DNA from: Aliiglaciecola sp. M165
GTDB lineage: Bacteria; Pseudomonadota; Gammaproteobacteria; Enterobacterales; Alteromonadaceae
NCBI RefSeq assembly: GCF_007197995.1
Contig: NZ_VKKH01000003.1
Span: 62,001 to 126,000, forward strand
Direction: 5' to 3'
DNA: 64,000 nucleotides
Shown piece by piece: positions 48,991 to 59,167 of the stretch. The first letter of the stretch is position 1, and each line of letters begins with the position of its first letter. Made by a program: the position numbers and the translations under genes. The notes under the pieces were generated by a model, which ran no database searches, was not told the DNA's origin, and worked only from the letters and a program-made list of their open reading frames with translations.

Positions 48991-49995
48991 ATGAAAAAAC
49001 AAATTTATGTGGCATACACTGGTGGAACAATAGGTATGCGTCCGTCCTCTCATGGTTATGTTCCTGTGTCTGGATTTCTGTCACAAACCTTGGCCAATAT
49101 GCCTGAATTTCACCGCGATGAAATGCCCAATTTCGACATTCATGAGTATGACAGCCTGATAGACTCGTCAGACATGAGCCCAAATGACTGGCAACAAATC
49201 GCAGACGACATTCAAAGCCATTATCACCAATACGACGGATTTATAATCTTGCATGGCACTGACACCATGGCCTACACAGCTTCAGCCTTGTCTTTTATGT
49301 TAGAGGACCTGACTAAACCTGTTATTGTAACTGGATCACAAATACCGTTAGCAGAGCTTCGTTCTGATGGACAAGTAAACTTGCTAAATGCGCTGTTTAT
49401 TGCCGCAAACTACCCTATTGCCGAAGTGTCTTTATATTTTAACAACCGATTGTTTAGAGGAAACCGCAGTCGAAAAGTCGACGCTGACGGTTTTGATGCA
49501 TTTGGCTCACCAAACTTTCCAGCACTACTGCAAGCAGGAATTAATATTGAATTGCTTGCAGGAAAAATCCAACAAAACCGCAGTACAACACTATCAGTTA
49601 GCAAGATGAGTTCTCAACCCATTGGCGTAGTGACGCTTTATCCAGGGATCAGTGCCGAAGTTATACGTAACACCTTGCAACAACCGGTAAAGGCATTGAT
49701 CCTCCTTAGTTACGGTGTAGGCAACGCACCACAAAATCCAGAATTATTGGCACAACTTGAACAGGCGCAGCAAAATGACATTATTGTGCTCAACTGTACA
49801 CAGTGCGTTAGCGGAAAAGTGAACATGAGTGGCTATGCAAATGGTCATGTTCTGCGTGAAGTTGGTGTTGTATCAGGTAGCGACATGACGCCAGAAGCAG
49901 CGTTGGCCAAACTGCATTATTTACTTAGCAAAAATTTGCCAGTTAAAGAAATTAAACGCCTGCTTGTCACCAACTTGCGCGGTGAATTGAGCTAA
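48991..49995 (+). CDS. ansA: L-asparaginase, cytoplasmic type I
   Basis: 334 residues from the ATG at 48991 (MKKQIYVAYTGGTIGM); a TTG at 48979 adds four. Catalytic Thr in TGGTIGM, second triad in HGTDTMAYTASAL, and SQIPLAELRSDG. No signal peptide, so the cytosolic enzyme. Confidence 0.94.
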   Translation: MKKQIYVAYTGGTIGMRPSSHGYVPVSGFLSQTLANMPEFHRDEMPNFDIHEYDSLIDSSDMSPNDWQQIADDIQSHYHQYDGFIILHGTDTMAYTASALSFMLEDLTKPVIVTGSQIPLAELRSDGQVNLLNALFIAANYPIAEVSLYFNNRLFRGNRSRKVDADGFDAFGSPNFPALLQAGINIELLAGKIQQNRSTTLSVSKMSSQPIGVVTLYPGISAEVIRNTLQQPVKALILLSYGVGNAPQNPELLAQLEQAQQNDIIVLNCTQCVSGKVNMSGYANGHVLREVGVVSGSDMTPEAALAKLHYLLSKNLPVKEIKRLLVTNLRGELS

Positions 49996-49997
49996 TG

Positions 49998-50030
49998 CTT
50001 TAGTGTGAAACGGGTTATTTCACACTAAAG
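49998..50030. terminator. Hairpin between ansA and the DUF349 gene
   Basis: 13-bp perfect stem CTTTAGTGTGAAA (49998-50010) / TTTCACACTAAAG (50018-50030). It lies over the stop codon of the DUF349 gene; the T-run is weak. Confidence 0.5.
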
Positions 50031-52837
50031 TGAGATTTTAGCCTTTCTAACAATGGTTTTTCTTCGGCCAATACTTTTCCATGCTGAATCCATCTTAGTA
50101 ATAAGTCCTCTGACGTTAAATCCCTCCCCCCATCAAACTTATCGCCCAATCGTTGTAACTGTATTTCTTGACGACGTGCCAGTTCTTCTTTCGGACTTTC
50201 CTGATCAGCAGTTATATCCAGAAGAATGTTCAAGTCTGCTCTTGATTCTTCAGGTGGTTTACATTGATTAAAAGCATTTCTCCAATGTTTAGGAAGCTCA
50301 CGAAGCTGTTCATCTGTCCAATCTGATTGCACGGAGTGCTCTAGAACACTAAATACCCGAGCCATGTCATCCTGGTGACTTTGATTTATGAATAGTTGTC
50401 TTTTCAGTGCAATGTCTTGTTCGACTCTTTTTACATTTTTTAAAAATGATTTCACAATGCCTTGTTCGAAGCTTTCCTCGTCAGCGATTAGGTTAGAGAG
50501 AAGTTCAGCAGTTTCATCCACATCACTCAATCGTGAAGCGATATTTAATTTATCAATACATTGGTTAAGGGCATTTTCGAATTGCGCTTTTTGTAAGTTG
50601 ATCTGCGCTTTCGTTTGCTCTTGCATCGTTTGGCGCTTTGAGAACAATGTATCATTCAATTTGCGAAACTCACTCCACAAACGCTTTTCTGCCTTATCCC
50701 CTGCGTAGGGAATTGCTTTCCAGGACTTTTGCAATTTTTTAGCTTGCTCAGAAGCCTCAACACTATCTTGCGCTTCTATGAGACTGGCAAGCCTCTTAAT
50801 TAGGGCTTGTTTAGCTTCAGCGTTGCGTTTATAAAACGCAGACACTTTATCTCTGAGAGGTTGGAGAGATGTTCTATATTTTTGATTAAATTCTTCAACT
50901 ACTTTGTAGTCTATTTTGCCAACACGTTTCCAACTTTTTTGTACGTCGTTATAGATGTTTGAAAGCTGCTCGTCATCAATATTGTCAACGTCCAACGTTT
51001 GCAATTTTTCAATAATCACCAATTTGGCTTTAGCATTGTTATCCCGTTGTTTTTCTTGTTCTGCAAAATACTCTCGACAGGGAGCAAAGGCTTTTTCTAT
51101 AGCTTGGTCAAACGCCAGATTTAGAGCAGTGTCAGCTTCGCTTTCGATATTACCTAAACTATTCCATTGATGGCGCAAACGTTTAACTTCCTTTGCTTGC
51201 TGCTCAATCGACAGGTTTTGGCCGGGCAATTGCTCAACTTCATCTAATAGTGCCGGCTTTCTGGGTTGCGCAATATAAGCTTGCCAGTCCTTTAGGTTTT
51301 CGACTTGCTCAGACACTTTGGAAAAAGAACGGGATAATGACGACTGGCTTTTATCAGGTAACAATTCGAAAAGCACTCGGGTTTTACTGAACAAACCAAT
51401 AGCCGCTTTGTATTTTCCCTGTTGAACCATGCCTTCTATCGCTTTCAACTTACTACGACATTTTGCTTCATTTTGTTTCAACGTAGCTTGCAAACCTTCA
51501 ATGGCACTATTCCATTCATTAACTAAGTCAGACCATTGGCGCTGTAATTCTCCAGGCCAATTGGCGGCAAACGGAGTTTTTAGTTCTTTCCAAAGACTCT
51601 TTTGCTCTTTCAAATAGTCTTTTGACGCCTCTATCTGGCTAAAGTCATTGGGTTTAGTGAGATCACGCAATTGCAAATACAATGATTGAGCAGACGACAA
51701 ATTCTGCTGAAATTCTGGAAGCTTGGATAAGGTTGACCGGCATAAAATCGTTCTACTGCTGCTACGTTCAATTCTTTTATGAATATTGTCAAATTCGCCG
51801 CCAATTTCTTTGTTGACTAACTCTGCGCGAAGACTATCTAGATCATTTTGTAAGGATTGTAGTGTGTTTTCGAATTTCTCAACATCACCAAGCGTAATAC
51901 TGCTGATATCCGCTGCAAAAGCTTTGTTAACGCTTTTAATGCAAGTATCGATAGACTCTTCGATACAAGATAATTTATCTTCGATTTCGATGCGTTCTTT
52001 ATCTGTTTGCCATTGAGGCAATAATCGTTCAATTTGTCGGTTTACTTGGTTAACAATCTGCTCAAAACGCTCCTGCAAATTCAATTTAATTTCAGCTCGC
52101 AAGCAGTCAAATTCTGTACTGATTTGTTCATATACTTGGACATGTTGAGCCATAGATACTCGAATAGATTCTAAATCATTATGATCTTTTAATGCCAATA
52201 ATTGAGAGAGAACCAAGCGAGCACGTTTTTCAACATCGATGGGTTTCGTTTTTGCCTGTTCAATCGCCTCAAGCTTCAGCCTGGCCTGCTCTTTTATGGA
52301 GGCAAAACGTGTTTTTTTAAGTATTTTATTGAGTAGATTTTGGTCTTCGATTTTTGCCAACAATTGCTGTTGAACGGTTTCAGATTCTGAATTCAACAAC
52401 ACCTGTTTGGTTAGGTGAATCTTGCCTATTTTATCCAACACATTAAGCAGTAACCCTGATTCATCATTCAGCAACCAATTAAGTTTCAGCGTCTTTTCTA
52501 AAAGAGGTATGCTTTTGCACTCCTTTATAAATTGCTTGCGCTCAGTGTCAGAAATATCCAACTCTCCGCTATCAAATAGTGCCGCTTCAACCATAGATTG
52601 AGCCTTTTTCCTGACTCGTTCCGTTTTGGCGATCTCAGCGGTTTTGCACCATAGGGCAAAGCTATTTAGTTTGGTCAATGCTGCCAAGTTGACATTAGCA
52701 TCCTCGTCATTAAAGGCTAATTCATGTAAACGCGTCTTTTGCTCAGCTTGTTCTGGCGAGAGGCTCTCAATTGCGTTCAATCTTACTTGCGGATTCGGAT
52801 CCTGAAATTTTGGCTTAAATAAATTTTTAAAAATCAT
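50015..52837 (-). CDS. Large DUF349 helical protein
   Basis: 940 residues, almost wholly helical and charged. N-terminal HEAT-like segment (PNPQVRLNAIESLSPEQAEQKTRLHELAFNDEDANVNLAALTKL), then coiled-coil stretches and repeated DUF349 units with the pattern W..LG/VGKID, as in LRHQWNSLGNI, SWKRVGKI, SWKAIPYAG. Function unknown. It overlaps the yeaC-like gene by 11 bases. Confidence 0.83.
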   Translation of the reverse strand: MIFKNLFKPKFQDPNPQVRLNAIESLSPEQAEQKTRLHELAFNDEDANVNLAALTKLNSFALWCKTAEIAKTERVRKKAQSMVEAALFDSGELDISDTERKQFIKECKSIPLLEKTLKLNWLLNDESGLLLNVLDKIGKIHLTKQVLLNSESETVQQQLLAKIEDQNLLNKILKKTRFASIKEQARLKLEAIEQAKTKPIDVEKRARLVLSQLLALKDHNDLESIRVSMAQHVQVYEQISTEFDCLRAEIKLNLQERFEQIVNQVNRQIERLLPQWQTDKERIEIEDKLSCIEESIDTCIKSVNKAFAADISSITLGDVEKFENTLQSLQNDLDSLRAELVNKEIGGEFDNIHKRIERSSSRTILCRSTLSKLPEFQQNLSSAQSLYLQLRDLTKPNDFSQIEASKDYLKEQKSLWKELKTPFAANWPGELQRQWSDLVNEWNSAIEGLQATLKQNEAKCRSKLKAIEGMVQQGKYKAAIGLFSKTRVLFELLPDKSQSSLSRSFSKVSEQVENLKDWQAYIAQPRKPALLDEVEQLPGQNLSIEQQAKEVKRLRHQWNSLGNIESEADTALNLAFDQAIEKAFAPCREYFAEQEKQRDNNAKAKLVIIEKLQTLDVDNIDDEQLSNIYNDVQKSWKRVGKIDYKVVEEFNQKYRTSLQPLRDKVSAFYKRNAEAKQALIKRLASLIEAQDSVEASEQAKKLQKSWKAIPYAGDKAEKRLWSEFRKLNDTLFSKRQTMQEQTKAQINLQKAQFENALNQCIDKLNIASRLSDVDETAELLSNLIADEESFEQGIVKSFLKNVKRVEQDIALKRQLFINQSHQDDMARVFSVLEHSVQSDWTDEQLRELPKHWRNAFNQCKPPEESRADLNILLDITADQESPKEELARRQEIQLQRLGDKFDGGRDLTSEDLLLRWIQHGKVLAEEKPLLERLKSHFSVK

Positions 52838-53108
52838 CTTGTTTAAACCGCGCTATGCTGTCTTGTGGGGCAAATTCATTCTTGAGTTGTTGTCGGCTTT
52901 TATGGTTGATTTCACCGTTCTCGTTTAACATCATGTGTTGATCAGCTTTAAGTACCTTGGTTTGGTACATCATCACTGCTTGCATACTGTTTTCCCGTTG
53001 ACTTTCAGTCAATAGATTTCCATCTGGCCACTTGCCTGTCTCGACGGCCTGCAAAAGTCTCTGATAAGTCTCTTCCGTCATTGCCATGACCATTGCGTCT
53101 ACATTCAT
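52827..53108 (-). CDS. YeaC-like DUF1315 protein
   Basis: 93 residues from the ATG at 53108; the longer frame upstream is the shadow of the next gene. Signature MTEETYQRLLQAVETGKWPDG and SRQQLKNEF. Function unknown. ATG overlaps the stop of the zinc-ribbon gene (ATGA) and the 3' end overlaps the DUF349 gene, so the three are coupled. Confidence 0.88.
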   Translation of the reverse strand: MNVDAMVMAMTEETYQRLLQAVETGKWPDGNLLTESQRENSMQAVMMYQTKVLKADQHMMLNENGEINHKSRQQLKNEFAPQDSIARFKQDDF

Positions 53109-53440
53109 CAGTCTGCTCGTTTTATAAAAATTAAACGGATGCGGTTTACCACGTACCAGACAAAGCCAAGCACTGAGCAGGCGATGGCTAAGGTATGCTG
53201 AAGATCCCCTGGCTGCGCCCCTCCCCAATACATAAATCCAAAACCAGAAACAAACATCAACATAGCTAACATCGATTGATTTTGAATACTGTGTTGCTGT
53301 TTAAATTTATTCAAACTCTTTTTACGCAACAGATCTTCCGCCGAAGCATCTCCTACAGCAAAACCACAGTGCGAGCAGGTCTTGGCTTTGTCGGAAATTT
53401 TCTTATTACATGAAGGGCAATTAGTTAATGCCATATTCAT
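53108..53440 (-). CDS. Zinc-ribbon membrane protein
   Basis: 110 residues. N-terminal zinc ribbon CPSCNKKISDKAKTCSHCG (four Cys), a helical linker, and two membrane segments (about 57-75 and 83-100). Function unknown. First of a coupled three-gene set with the yeaC-like and DUF349 genes. The start may be Met3 (53434). Confidence 0.82.
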   Translation of the reverse strand: MNMALTNCPSCNKKISDKAKTCSHCGFAVGDASAEDLLRKKSLNKFKQQHSIQNQSMLAMLMFVSGFGFMYWGGAQPGDLQHTLAIACSVLGFVWYVVNRIRLIFIKRAD

Positions 53441-53488
53441 ACTCCCAAAAAACGATTTAAGGCTGTTTCACCGGCCTTGTTACAACAG

Positions 53489-53511
53489 AAAACGCGGACT
53501 AGCCGCGTTTT
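53489..53511 (-). terminator. Terminator of the Na+/alanine symporter gene
   Basis: 9-bp stem AAAACGCGG / CCGCGTTTT with a 5-base loop, followed by TTTTCTGTTG on the minus strand. 22 bases after the symporter stop. Confidence 0.78.
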
Positions 53512-53532
53512 TTAATACTTGAAAAAAGCTTA

Positions 53533-55206
53533 TTAGGACTTGTTTTGCTTATCGAAGCGAGCCCAATAATCTTTGATCGAACCTTTCATCTCTTTGCTTA
53601 ACATTAAGATGCCAAACAAGTTGGGCAGCGTCATCACGACAATTGCAACACTGGCCAACGTCCATACCAACTCCGTGTCAGAGAATGATGCCCATACAAA
53701 GCCTGCAACATAAACGACCCGGTAAGGCATAACCGAGCGAGCCCCCAACAAATAAGTCATCGCCCGATCACCGTAGTACGACCATGCAATGGCGGTCGAA
53801 AACGCAAAAAGTAGTAGTCCGATTGAAACGATATATTGTCCAAAATCACCAAAAAATCCTTTGGTAAAGGCAATCGTTGTCAATCTCGCAGAATGCACTA
53901 ATGACTTTCCACTTAATACAATATTATCTTTAACAATATCCCCATCATTCACTTTAATCGTGCCGGTAAATGGGTCTTCAACGCCTCCAACACTGATCAC
54001 TACGTCTTCCGCCAAAGAGCGCGCATGCATTATTGTAAAACCGCCGCTAACCGCTTTACCTGATACAACTTGTATTTCGCCGCTGTATTTTTCGACATCA
54101 GAGCCATCTATATGGTTCAAATAACGATAGAGGTTGAGGCGGTCTTGCTCGTTAGTCTCATCATAGGTGCCGGCAATGATTTCCAAGCTCGAGCGCTCAA
54201 AAACGTTTTGATGTTTTTCTTTCCATACACCTGAAGACAAGATCACCAAACCAGTCAGCGTACATATAATAATGGTATCAATGAAGGGTTCAAGAATAGA
54301 TACCATGCCTTCAGAAACCGGCTCGTCAGTTTTTGCCGCGGCGTGGGCAATAGGTGCAGAGCCTTGTCCCGCTTCGTTGGAGAATAGTCCACGGTTAACA
54401 CCTCGGTTAAAGGCGTAAGCAATAGACGCACCCAAGAATCCTCCCGTTGCCGCTGAACCAGTAAACAGATCACCAAGAATAGCTGCGAACGATGGGCCAA
54501 TATTTTCTAAATTGGCAAATATCACCGCAAACGCGCCAATAAGATAAACAACAGCCATGAAGGGAACGATTTTTGACGTCACCGCAGCAATTCGTTGTAT
54601 CCCGCCTAAAATGACTAACGCCAATAGAATGCCAAGGACACTACCAACTATCCACGGTTCAAAACCAAAGGTTTCTTCAATACTTGTCGCAATTCCGTTA
54701 CTTTGCGGAAGGTTGCCGGTACCAAATGAGCTGATCACTGTTGCGATAGCAAAAGCGACAGCGAGCCATTTCATATTGAGGCGCTTGTCCATGTAGTACA
54801 TGGGGCCACCGGCCATGGTGCCATCTTCGGTTTTTTCACGATATTTATGTGAAAGCGTTACCTCAACAAACTTTGTGGTCATACCAAAAAACGCAGTTGC
54901 CCACATCCAAAATAGTGCTGCAGGGCCACCTAAAAAGATGGCAAACGCCACACCACTAATATTTCCGGTTCCAACGGTTCCGGACAGTGCAGTGGTTAAT
55001 GCACGAAAGTGAGTGGTATCACCAGGCGAACCGTCTTTGTCGAACTTGCCGGTCACGACTTTCCAGGCATGCTTAAAGTAGCGTATTTGTGGAAACCCTA
55101 GGTACAGAGTAAAAAACAAACCTGTTCCTAATAAGATGAACGGAAACAGCGCATTCCCACCTAAATAGCTATCCATGAGCTTTAAAAAATCATGTAAGGC
55201 TTCCAA
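53533..55206 (-). CDS. Alanine/glycine:cation symporter (AGCS family) with central insertion
   Basis: 557 residues, TTG start with GGGGAG upstream. N-terminal [89 protein letters not shown], all family hallmarks. Residues about 325-435 are an extra soluble, beta-rich segment absent from the usual 440-480-residue members; it falls between membrane segments and is probably periplasmic. Confidence 0.9.
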   Translation of the reverse strand: MEALHDFLKLMDSYLGGNALFPFILLGTGLFFTLYLGFPQIRYFKHAWKVVTGKFDKDGSPGDTTHFRALTTALSGTVGTGNISGVAFAIFLGGPAALFWMWATAFFGMTTKFVEVTLSHKYREKTEDGTMAGGPMYYMDKRLNMKWLAVAFAIATVISSFGTGNLPQSNGIATSIEETFGFEPWIVGSVLGILLALVILGGIQRIAAVTSKIVPFMAVVYLIGAFAVIFANLENIGPSFAAILGDLFTGSAATGGFLGASIAYAFNRGVNRGLFSNEAGQGSAPIAHAAAKTDEPVSEGMVSILEPFIDTIIICTLTGLVILSSGVWKEKHQNVFERSSLEIIAGTYDETNEQDRLNLYRYLNHIDGSDVEKYSGEIQVVSGKAVSGGFTIMHARSLAEDVVISVGGVEDPFTGTIKVNDGDIVKDNIVLSGKSLVHSARLTTIAFTKGFFGDFGQYIVSIGLLLFAFSTAIAWSYYGDRAMTYLLGARSVMPYRVVYVAGFVWASFSDTELVWTLASVAIVVMTLPNLFGILMLSKEMKGSIKDYWARFDKQNKS

Positions 55207-55286
55207 TTGACTCCCCTTTTTTTATTGTTTTAATGTTTTAATCACAACCAACTGTTCGATACTGCATTGATCGCTATATGAATAGA

Positions 55287-56456
55287 CTACCGCAGTTGCT
55301 TGCAAACTGCATTAATTGCTACTAACACATCTTCACCAAGTTGCTTACTTCTTACCGGTGACCAACCGTAGGCTGGGTCCGGAAGATTAGCATTGTCTTT
55401 AAAAGGCATTTCCAACGTATAGGCAAGGCAGTCATACTTTTCACCCACTGCGTTAGATGCGACGGTCATATTTGCTTTTCCAGGCTCATCTTTTGGATAG
55501 CCAAATTCATCTTGGAATTCTGGTGTCACAACAAGCAAAGCAGATTTGAACGCGTCTTCTAATGATTTAATACGATCGGTGTAGCCTGGATTGCCTTCAC
55601 TTCCTGCTACAAAATTGTACGGTAACGCTTCATCTCCATGCACATCTAAGTACATATCAACGCCTGTTTGAGCCATTTTTTCCATCACTAAAAACACTTC
55701 AGGACTTCTTTCCATACTGGGAGTCGCCCATTCACGATTCAAGTTAGCGCCGACAGCGTTGGTGCGAAGATGACCACGAGCTGCCCCATCAGGATTCATA
55801 TTTGGTACGATATAAAACACTGCCTTATCTAACAAATCTCTAGCAACGCCATCATCTTCGTCTAATAAACGCCCTAACAACCCTTCAGTTAACCACTCGG
55901 CCATTGTCTCTCCAGGATGTTGACGTGCAGTGATCCAAATGGTCTTTTTCCCTTCCTCAGCTTGTCCTACAACAAGCATCGACAAATCTCTTCCATCAAG
56001 AGTTTGACCGAGGTTTTGCACTCTGCAATCGAAAGATAATTGCGCCATCGCTAGCAAATCAAGGTGGCGTTCGTAGCTGTAAGGTGCGAAGTAAGCAAAG
56101 TAAGTAAATTGATGTTCTGGCGTATGGCTTATCGTCAGTGCGTCACCATCAAACTCTGTTTCTACTCTGAACCATTCTTGACGGTCATAGGACGCAACCG
56201 CCTGGTATCCCTGCCATCCATCCGGATAGGCTGATTTAGCGAGATCTGTGATGATTAATCGGTGTTCGACAAAGGGTTCACCATCTAATTTGAAATGAAA
56301 CCATTGATAAAAATCAGACTGATTGTCTTTTTTAATACGAAGTTGAATATCTTGCGGACTGTCGGCTTTATCGACAATGATATTGCCAGAATCAAAATTG
56401 CTGCTTATTTTCACAAGGCGAGTCTCTATGGTTTTTATCGCGGACAAATCTAACAC
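55287..56456 (-). CDS. M14 zinc carboxypeptidase of the cytosolic-carboxypeptidase (CCP/AGBL-like) group
   Basis: 389 residues, GTG start. N-terminal beta domain (about 10-125; QWFHFKLDG, YDRQEWFRV, FAYFAPYSYERHL), then the M14 core: zinc ligands in ARQHPGETMAEW and VHGDEALPYN, NMNPDGAARGHLRTNAVGANLNREW with substrate Arg/Asn, catalytic Glu in TLEMPFKDN. No signal peptide. Similar bacterial enzymes trim C-terminal residues of proteins; substrate unknown. Confidence 0.9.
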   Translation of the reverse strand: MLDLSAIKTIETRLVKISSNFDSGNIIVDKADSPQDIQLRIKKDNQSDFYQWFHFKLDGEPFVEHRLIITDLAKSAYPDGWQGYQAVASYDRQEWFRVETEFDGDALTISHTPEHQFTYFAYFAPYSYERHLDLLAMAQLSFDCRVQNLGQTLDGRDLSMLVVGQAEEGKKTIWITARQHPGETMAEWLTEGLLGRLLDEDDGVARDLLDKAVFYIVPNMNPDGAARGHLRTNAVGANLNREWATPSMERSPEVFLVMEKMAQTGVDMYLDVHGDEALPYNFVAGSEGNPGYTDRIKSLEDAFKSALLVVTPEFQDEFGYPKDEPGKANMTVASNAVGEKYDCLAYTLEMPFKDNANLPDPAYGWSPVRSKQLGEDVLVAINAVCKQLR

Positions 56457-56484
56457 AGTCTGAACAAAAATAACCTACTGAGGC

Positions 56485-56991
56485 TTATTTATTTAGGAAA
56501 TTTTTTAGCTTCAAACCCAATGCTGTGCTGTAACCAAAAGAATGGCCAATAATTTTTCGCTGCTCGTCAAGTAAGTAGTAGGTAGGATAGCCCGGAATTT
56601 GAAATTGTGATTTTAGGTTGTTTGATCCAAGCAACACCTTCCCTTCTACATCATTATTCGATACAAACTCGGCAACGTCGTTTTCTAAACGATAATCAAG
56701 TGCCACGCGCACGACGTTAAGGTCAGAATCATTCAAATAATCAAGATTGTTTATGCTTAATTCGCACACTTTGCACCAGGGAGCAAAAAAGTAAATGAGA
56801 GTTCGTTTGTTTTCTTCGAATAACGGATCAACTTCGCCATTTAATGAGACTAAAAACTGGTTTTCAATAATAACGGAGCCATCATCGTCTAATAAATTTC
56901 TGCTTTGCCAGTTACTGATGGCGTAAATGATTAGCCCCATAATCGCTAGCTCACCTAAACCGGTCAACAATTTCTTTTTTGTGATTTTCAT
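56485..56991 (-). CDS. Membrane-anchored thioredoxin-like protein
   Basis: 168 residues from the ATG at 56991 (MKITKKK); a longer frame runs into the upstream terminator and is unlikely. N-terminal membrane anchor (about 8-27), then a TlpA/thioredoxin fold with WCKVC in FFAPWCKVCELS and cis-Pro in IPGYPTYYLLD. Faces the periplasm; probably a thiol reductase. 28 bases upstream of the M14 gene. Confidence 0.86.
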   Translation of the reverse strand: MKITKKKLLTGLGELAIMGLIIYAISNWQSRNLLDDDGSVIIENQFLVSLNGEVDPLFEENKRTLIYFFAPWCKVCELSINNLDYLNDSDLNVVRVALDYRLENDVAEFVSNNDVEGKVLLGSNNLKSQFQIPGYPTYYLLDEQRKIIGHSFGYSTALGLKLKNFLNK

Positions 56992-57010
56992 GTAGGCACG
57001 ACTGCTAAAA

Positions 57011-57044
57011 AAAGTGGCCGTAGTGTATCGCAACACTCGGCCAC
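57011..57044 (-). terminator. Terminator of the GAPDH gene
   Basis: Stem GTGGCCG / CGGCCAC plus further pairing (AGTG/CACT), followed on the minus strand by CTTTTTTTAGC. Lies 38 bases after the GAPDH stop. Confidence 0.85.
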
Positions 57045-57081
57045 ATTTTAGCTTTAATCAATCTGATATATTACTTTGTGA

Positions 57082-58527
57082 TTAAGCAGGGATTGTAGGG
57101 TAATGTAAACCGGCCATTGCTTGAACAACTCGCATTACCTGGCAACTGTATCCGAACTCATTGTCATACCAAACGTAAAGCGTAGCGCGCTGCCCCGCAA
57201 CAATAGTAGCTTGTGAATCGACCACTGAAGCGGCACGTGAACCGACGAGATCAGTTGAAACAATCTCCTTTGAAGAAGTGAAGTCAATCTGATGCTGCAT
57301 GCTAGAAAACAATGATGTATCCCGCAAGAAATCATTGATCTCTTCTTTGTCAGTGCCGGTAGCCAAATTTAAGTTCAAAATAGCCAAAGACACATTTGGT
57401 GTTGGCACTCTAATCGCACTTCCCGTTAGCTTGCCCTGTAACTGTGGATAAGCTTTAGACACAGCCTTCGCAGCACCGGTTTCGGTAATAACCATGTTCA
57501 ATGCGGCGCTTCTTCCACGACGGTCCGCCTTGTGAAAATTATCAATCAAGTTTTGGTCGTTGGTAAATGAGTGGACAGTCTCAACATGGCCATTTTCAAT
57601 GCCAAACTTTTCATCCAAGGCCTTTAAAACCGGTGTAATAGCATTGGTTGTACAGCTAGCTGCAGAAAGGATGGTGTCAGTATCTTTTATATCGTCGTCA
57701 TTCACACCAAAAACGATATTTTTAACACTTCCCTTACCTGGCGCAGTCAAAATGGCTTTTTTGGTACCTTTGGCTTTTAAATGTAACCCTAGCCCTTCTT
57801 CGTCACGCCACATACCCGTGTTGTCGATGACGATGGCGTCTTTGATACCATATTGAGTGTAATCAACTTGGTCAGGTGAGTTTGCATAAATAACCTGAAT
57901 AAAGGAGCCGTTTGCTTTTAATGCATTGCGCTCGTGATCAACGGTAATGCTGCCATTAAATGGACCGTGCACAGAATCTCTTCTTAGCAAACTGGCACGT
58001 TTTTCAAGATCACCTTCTTTTCCACCACGAACTACAATCGCCTTAAGACGTAACTTGTTGTTTTTCCCTTGTCTCTCAATCAACAATCTAGCAAGTAATC
58101 GACCGATGCGACCAAAGCCGTATAAAACAATGTCTTGTACAGCATGACCATCTTGTTTGTCCAAAATTGAACCTAGTTGCTGCGCCACATAATCTTCGAT
58201 TGAGAGGTTCTTGTATTCATCGTTATGGTGATATTCGTAAGCCAAGCGACCTAAATCGACATGTGCCGGAACCAAAGTATGTTTGCACATTTCTTCTAAA
58301 ATTGGCCAACTTTCCCTGAGTCTAAGTTTATTTCCGGTATGCAATCTAACAGTACGATGCGCCTTGATAATATCAATTGCACTGGCACCTAACATTGGAC
58401 GACCAAATATAGAAATTTCAACTGCACTATCACGATACATTTTACCCAATAATGGTTGCATCATTTCTGCATATTCTTGACGTTCCTGCCAACTACTCAA
58501 AAGTTCCTGTTCGTACTGCTGATTCAT
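57082..58527 (-). CDS. Glyceraldehyde-3-phosphate dehydrogenase, long form
   Basis: 481 residues. The NAD-binding domain starts only near residue 133 (LYGFGRIGRLLARLL); catalytic Cys in SAASCTTNAITPVL (about 290), then HSFTNDQNLIDN, RRGRSAALNM, and C-terminal WYDNEFGYSCQVMRV. The 130-residue helical N-terminal extension is a known trait of a GAPDH group in marine gammaproteobacteria. Converts GAP to 1,3-BPG; glycolytic or gluconeogenic role undecided. Confidence 0.92.
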   Translation of the reverse strand: MNQQYEQELLSSWQERQEYAEMMQPLLGKMYRDSAVEISIFGRPMLGASAIDIIKAHRTVRLHTGNKLRLRESWPILEEMCKHTLVPAHVDLGRLAYEYHHNDEYKNLSIEDYVAQQLGSILDKQDGHAVQDIVLYGFGRIGRLLARLLIERQGKNNKLRLKAIVVRGGKEGDLEKRASLLRRDSVHGPFNGSITVDHERNALKANGSFIQVIYANSPDQVDYTQYGIKDAIVIDNTGMWRDEEGLGLHLKAKGTKKAILTAPGKGSVKNIVFGVNDDDIKDTDTILSAASCTTNAITPVLKALDEKFGIENGHVETVHSFTNDQNLIDNFHKADRRGRSAALNMVITETGAAKAVSKAYPQLQGKLTGSAIRVPTPNVSLAILNLNLATGTDKEEINDFLRDTSLFSSMQHQIDFTSSKEIVSTDLVGSRAASVVDSQATIVAGQRATLYVWYDNEFGYSCQVMRVVQAMAGLHYPTIPA

Positions 58528-58762
58528 TCTTTACTACCCTAATTTAGTTACCTGGATAAAATCGCGCGCCATTCTAAGGGCATCGGCGCTTTCCGACAAA
58601 TTGGAGTAAATTTTCAGTATTGAGAGAAAAAGCTTTATCTACAGTGAATTGACGGTAAGTTTCCGACAATATCTTCCTTACAGTAACATAACTGTCAATT
58701 TTGGTTAAAAAGACCCTGTCGATAGTGAAATTGGATTACGAAAAATAATTTAAAAAAACTGG
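58528..58762 (-). promoter_or_regulatory. GAPDH upstream region
   Basis: 235 bases between msrB and GAPDH. Contains ACAGT-6-ACTGT (58680-58695) and two copies of TTTCCGACAA (about 58589 and 58660). No HexR-like site was recognised. Confidence 0.3.
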
Positions 58763-59155
58763 CTAGTTGTCTTCTTTGGCGCGAAATTTCATAGATACAG
58801 AGTTAACGCAGTAACGTTGACCCGTCGGTTTGGGGCCATCTGGAAATACATGACCCAAATGGGCATCACAATGTTTGCAAACAATCTCAGTTCGTATCAT
58901 GCCATGCGAAGTATCACGGTGATACTCTACATTTTGGTGTTGAGACTGCGCTGAAAATGACGGCCAGCCGCACCCTGAGTCAAACTTGTCTTCAGAGGTG
59001 AATAACACATTTCCGCAACAGGTACAGGTGTATTCACCAGTATCCTTATTATTTAGCAACTCCCCCGTAAACGGACGCTCAGTTCCTTTTTGCCGGCAAA
59101 CACGAAATTCTTCGTCAGAGAGCTTTTCTTTCCATTGTTGTTCGCTTGTTTTCAT
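58763..59155 (-). CDS. msrB: Peptide-methionine (R)-S-oxide reductase MsrB
   Basis: 130 residues from the ATG at 59155. Repairs oxidised methionine. Zinc-binding CTCCG and CKHCDAH pairs, SGCGWPSF, and catalytic Cys in [13 protein letters not shown]. It starts 12 bases after the glgX stop, so it is likely read with the glycogen genes. Confidence 0.95.
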   Translation of the reverse strand: MKTSEQQWKEKLSDEEFRVCRQKGTERPFTGELLNNKDTGEYTCTCCGNVLFTSEDKFDSGCGWPSFSAQSQHQNVEYHRDTSHGMIRTEIVCKHCDAHLGHVFPDGPKPTGQRYCVNSVSMKFRAKEDN

Positions 59156-59167
59156 CACACCACCACA

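Noticed and set aside
52827-53228. 133-residue version of the yeaC-like protein
   Set aside because: The first 40 residues are out-of-frame sequence of the zinc-ribbon gene; the ATG at 53108 restores the family start and an ATGA overlap.
58680-58695. ACAGT-6-ACTGT inverted repeat upstream of GAPDH
   Set aside because: Short arms and no match to a regulator site I know (not HexR-like); could occur by chance.
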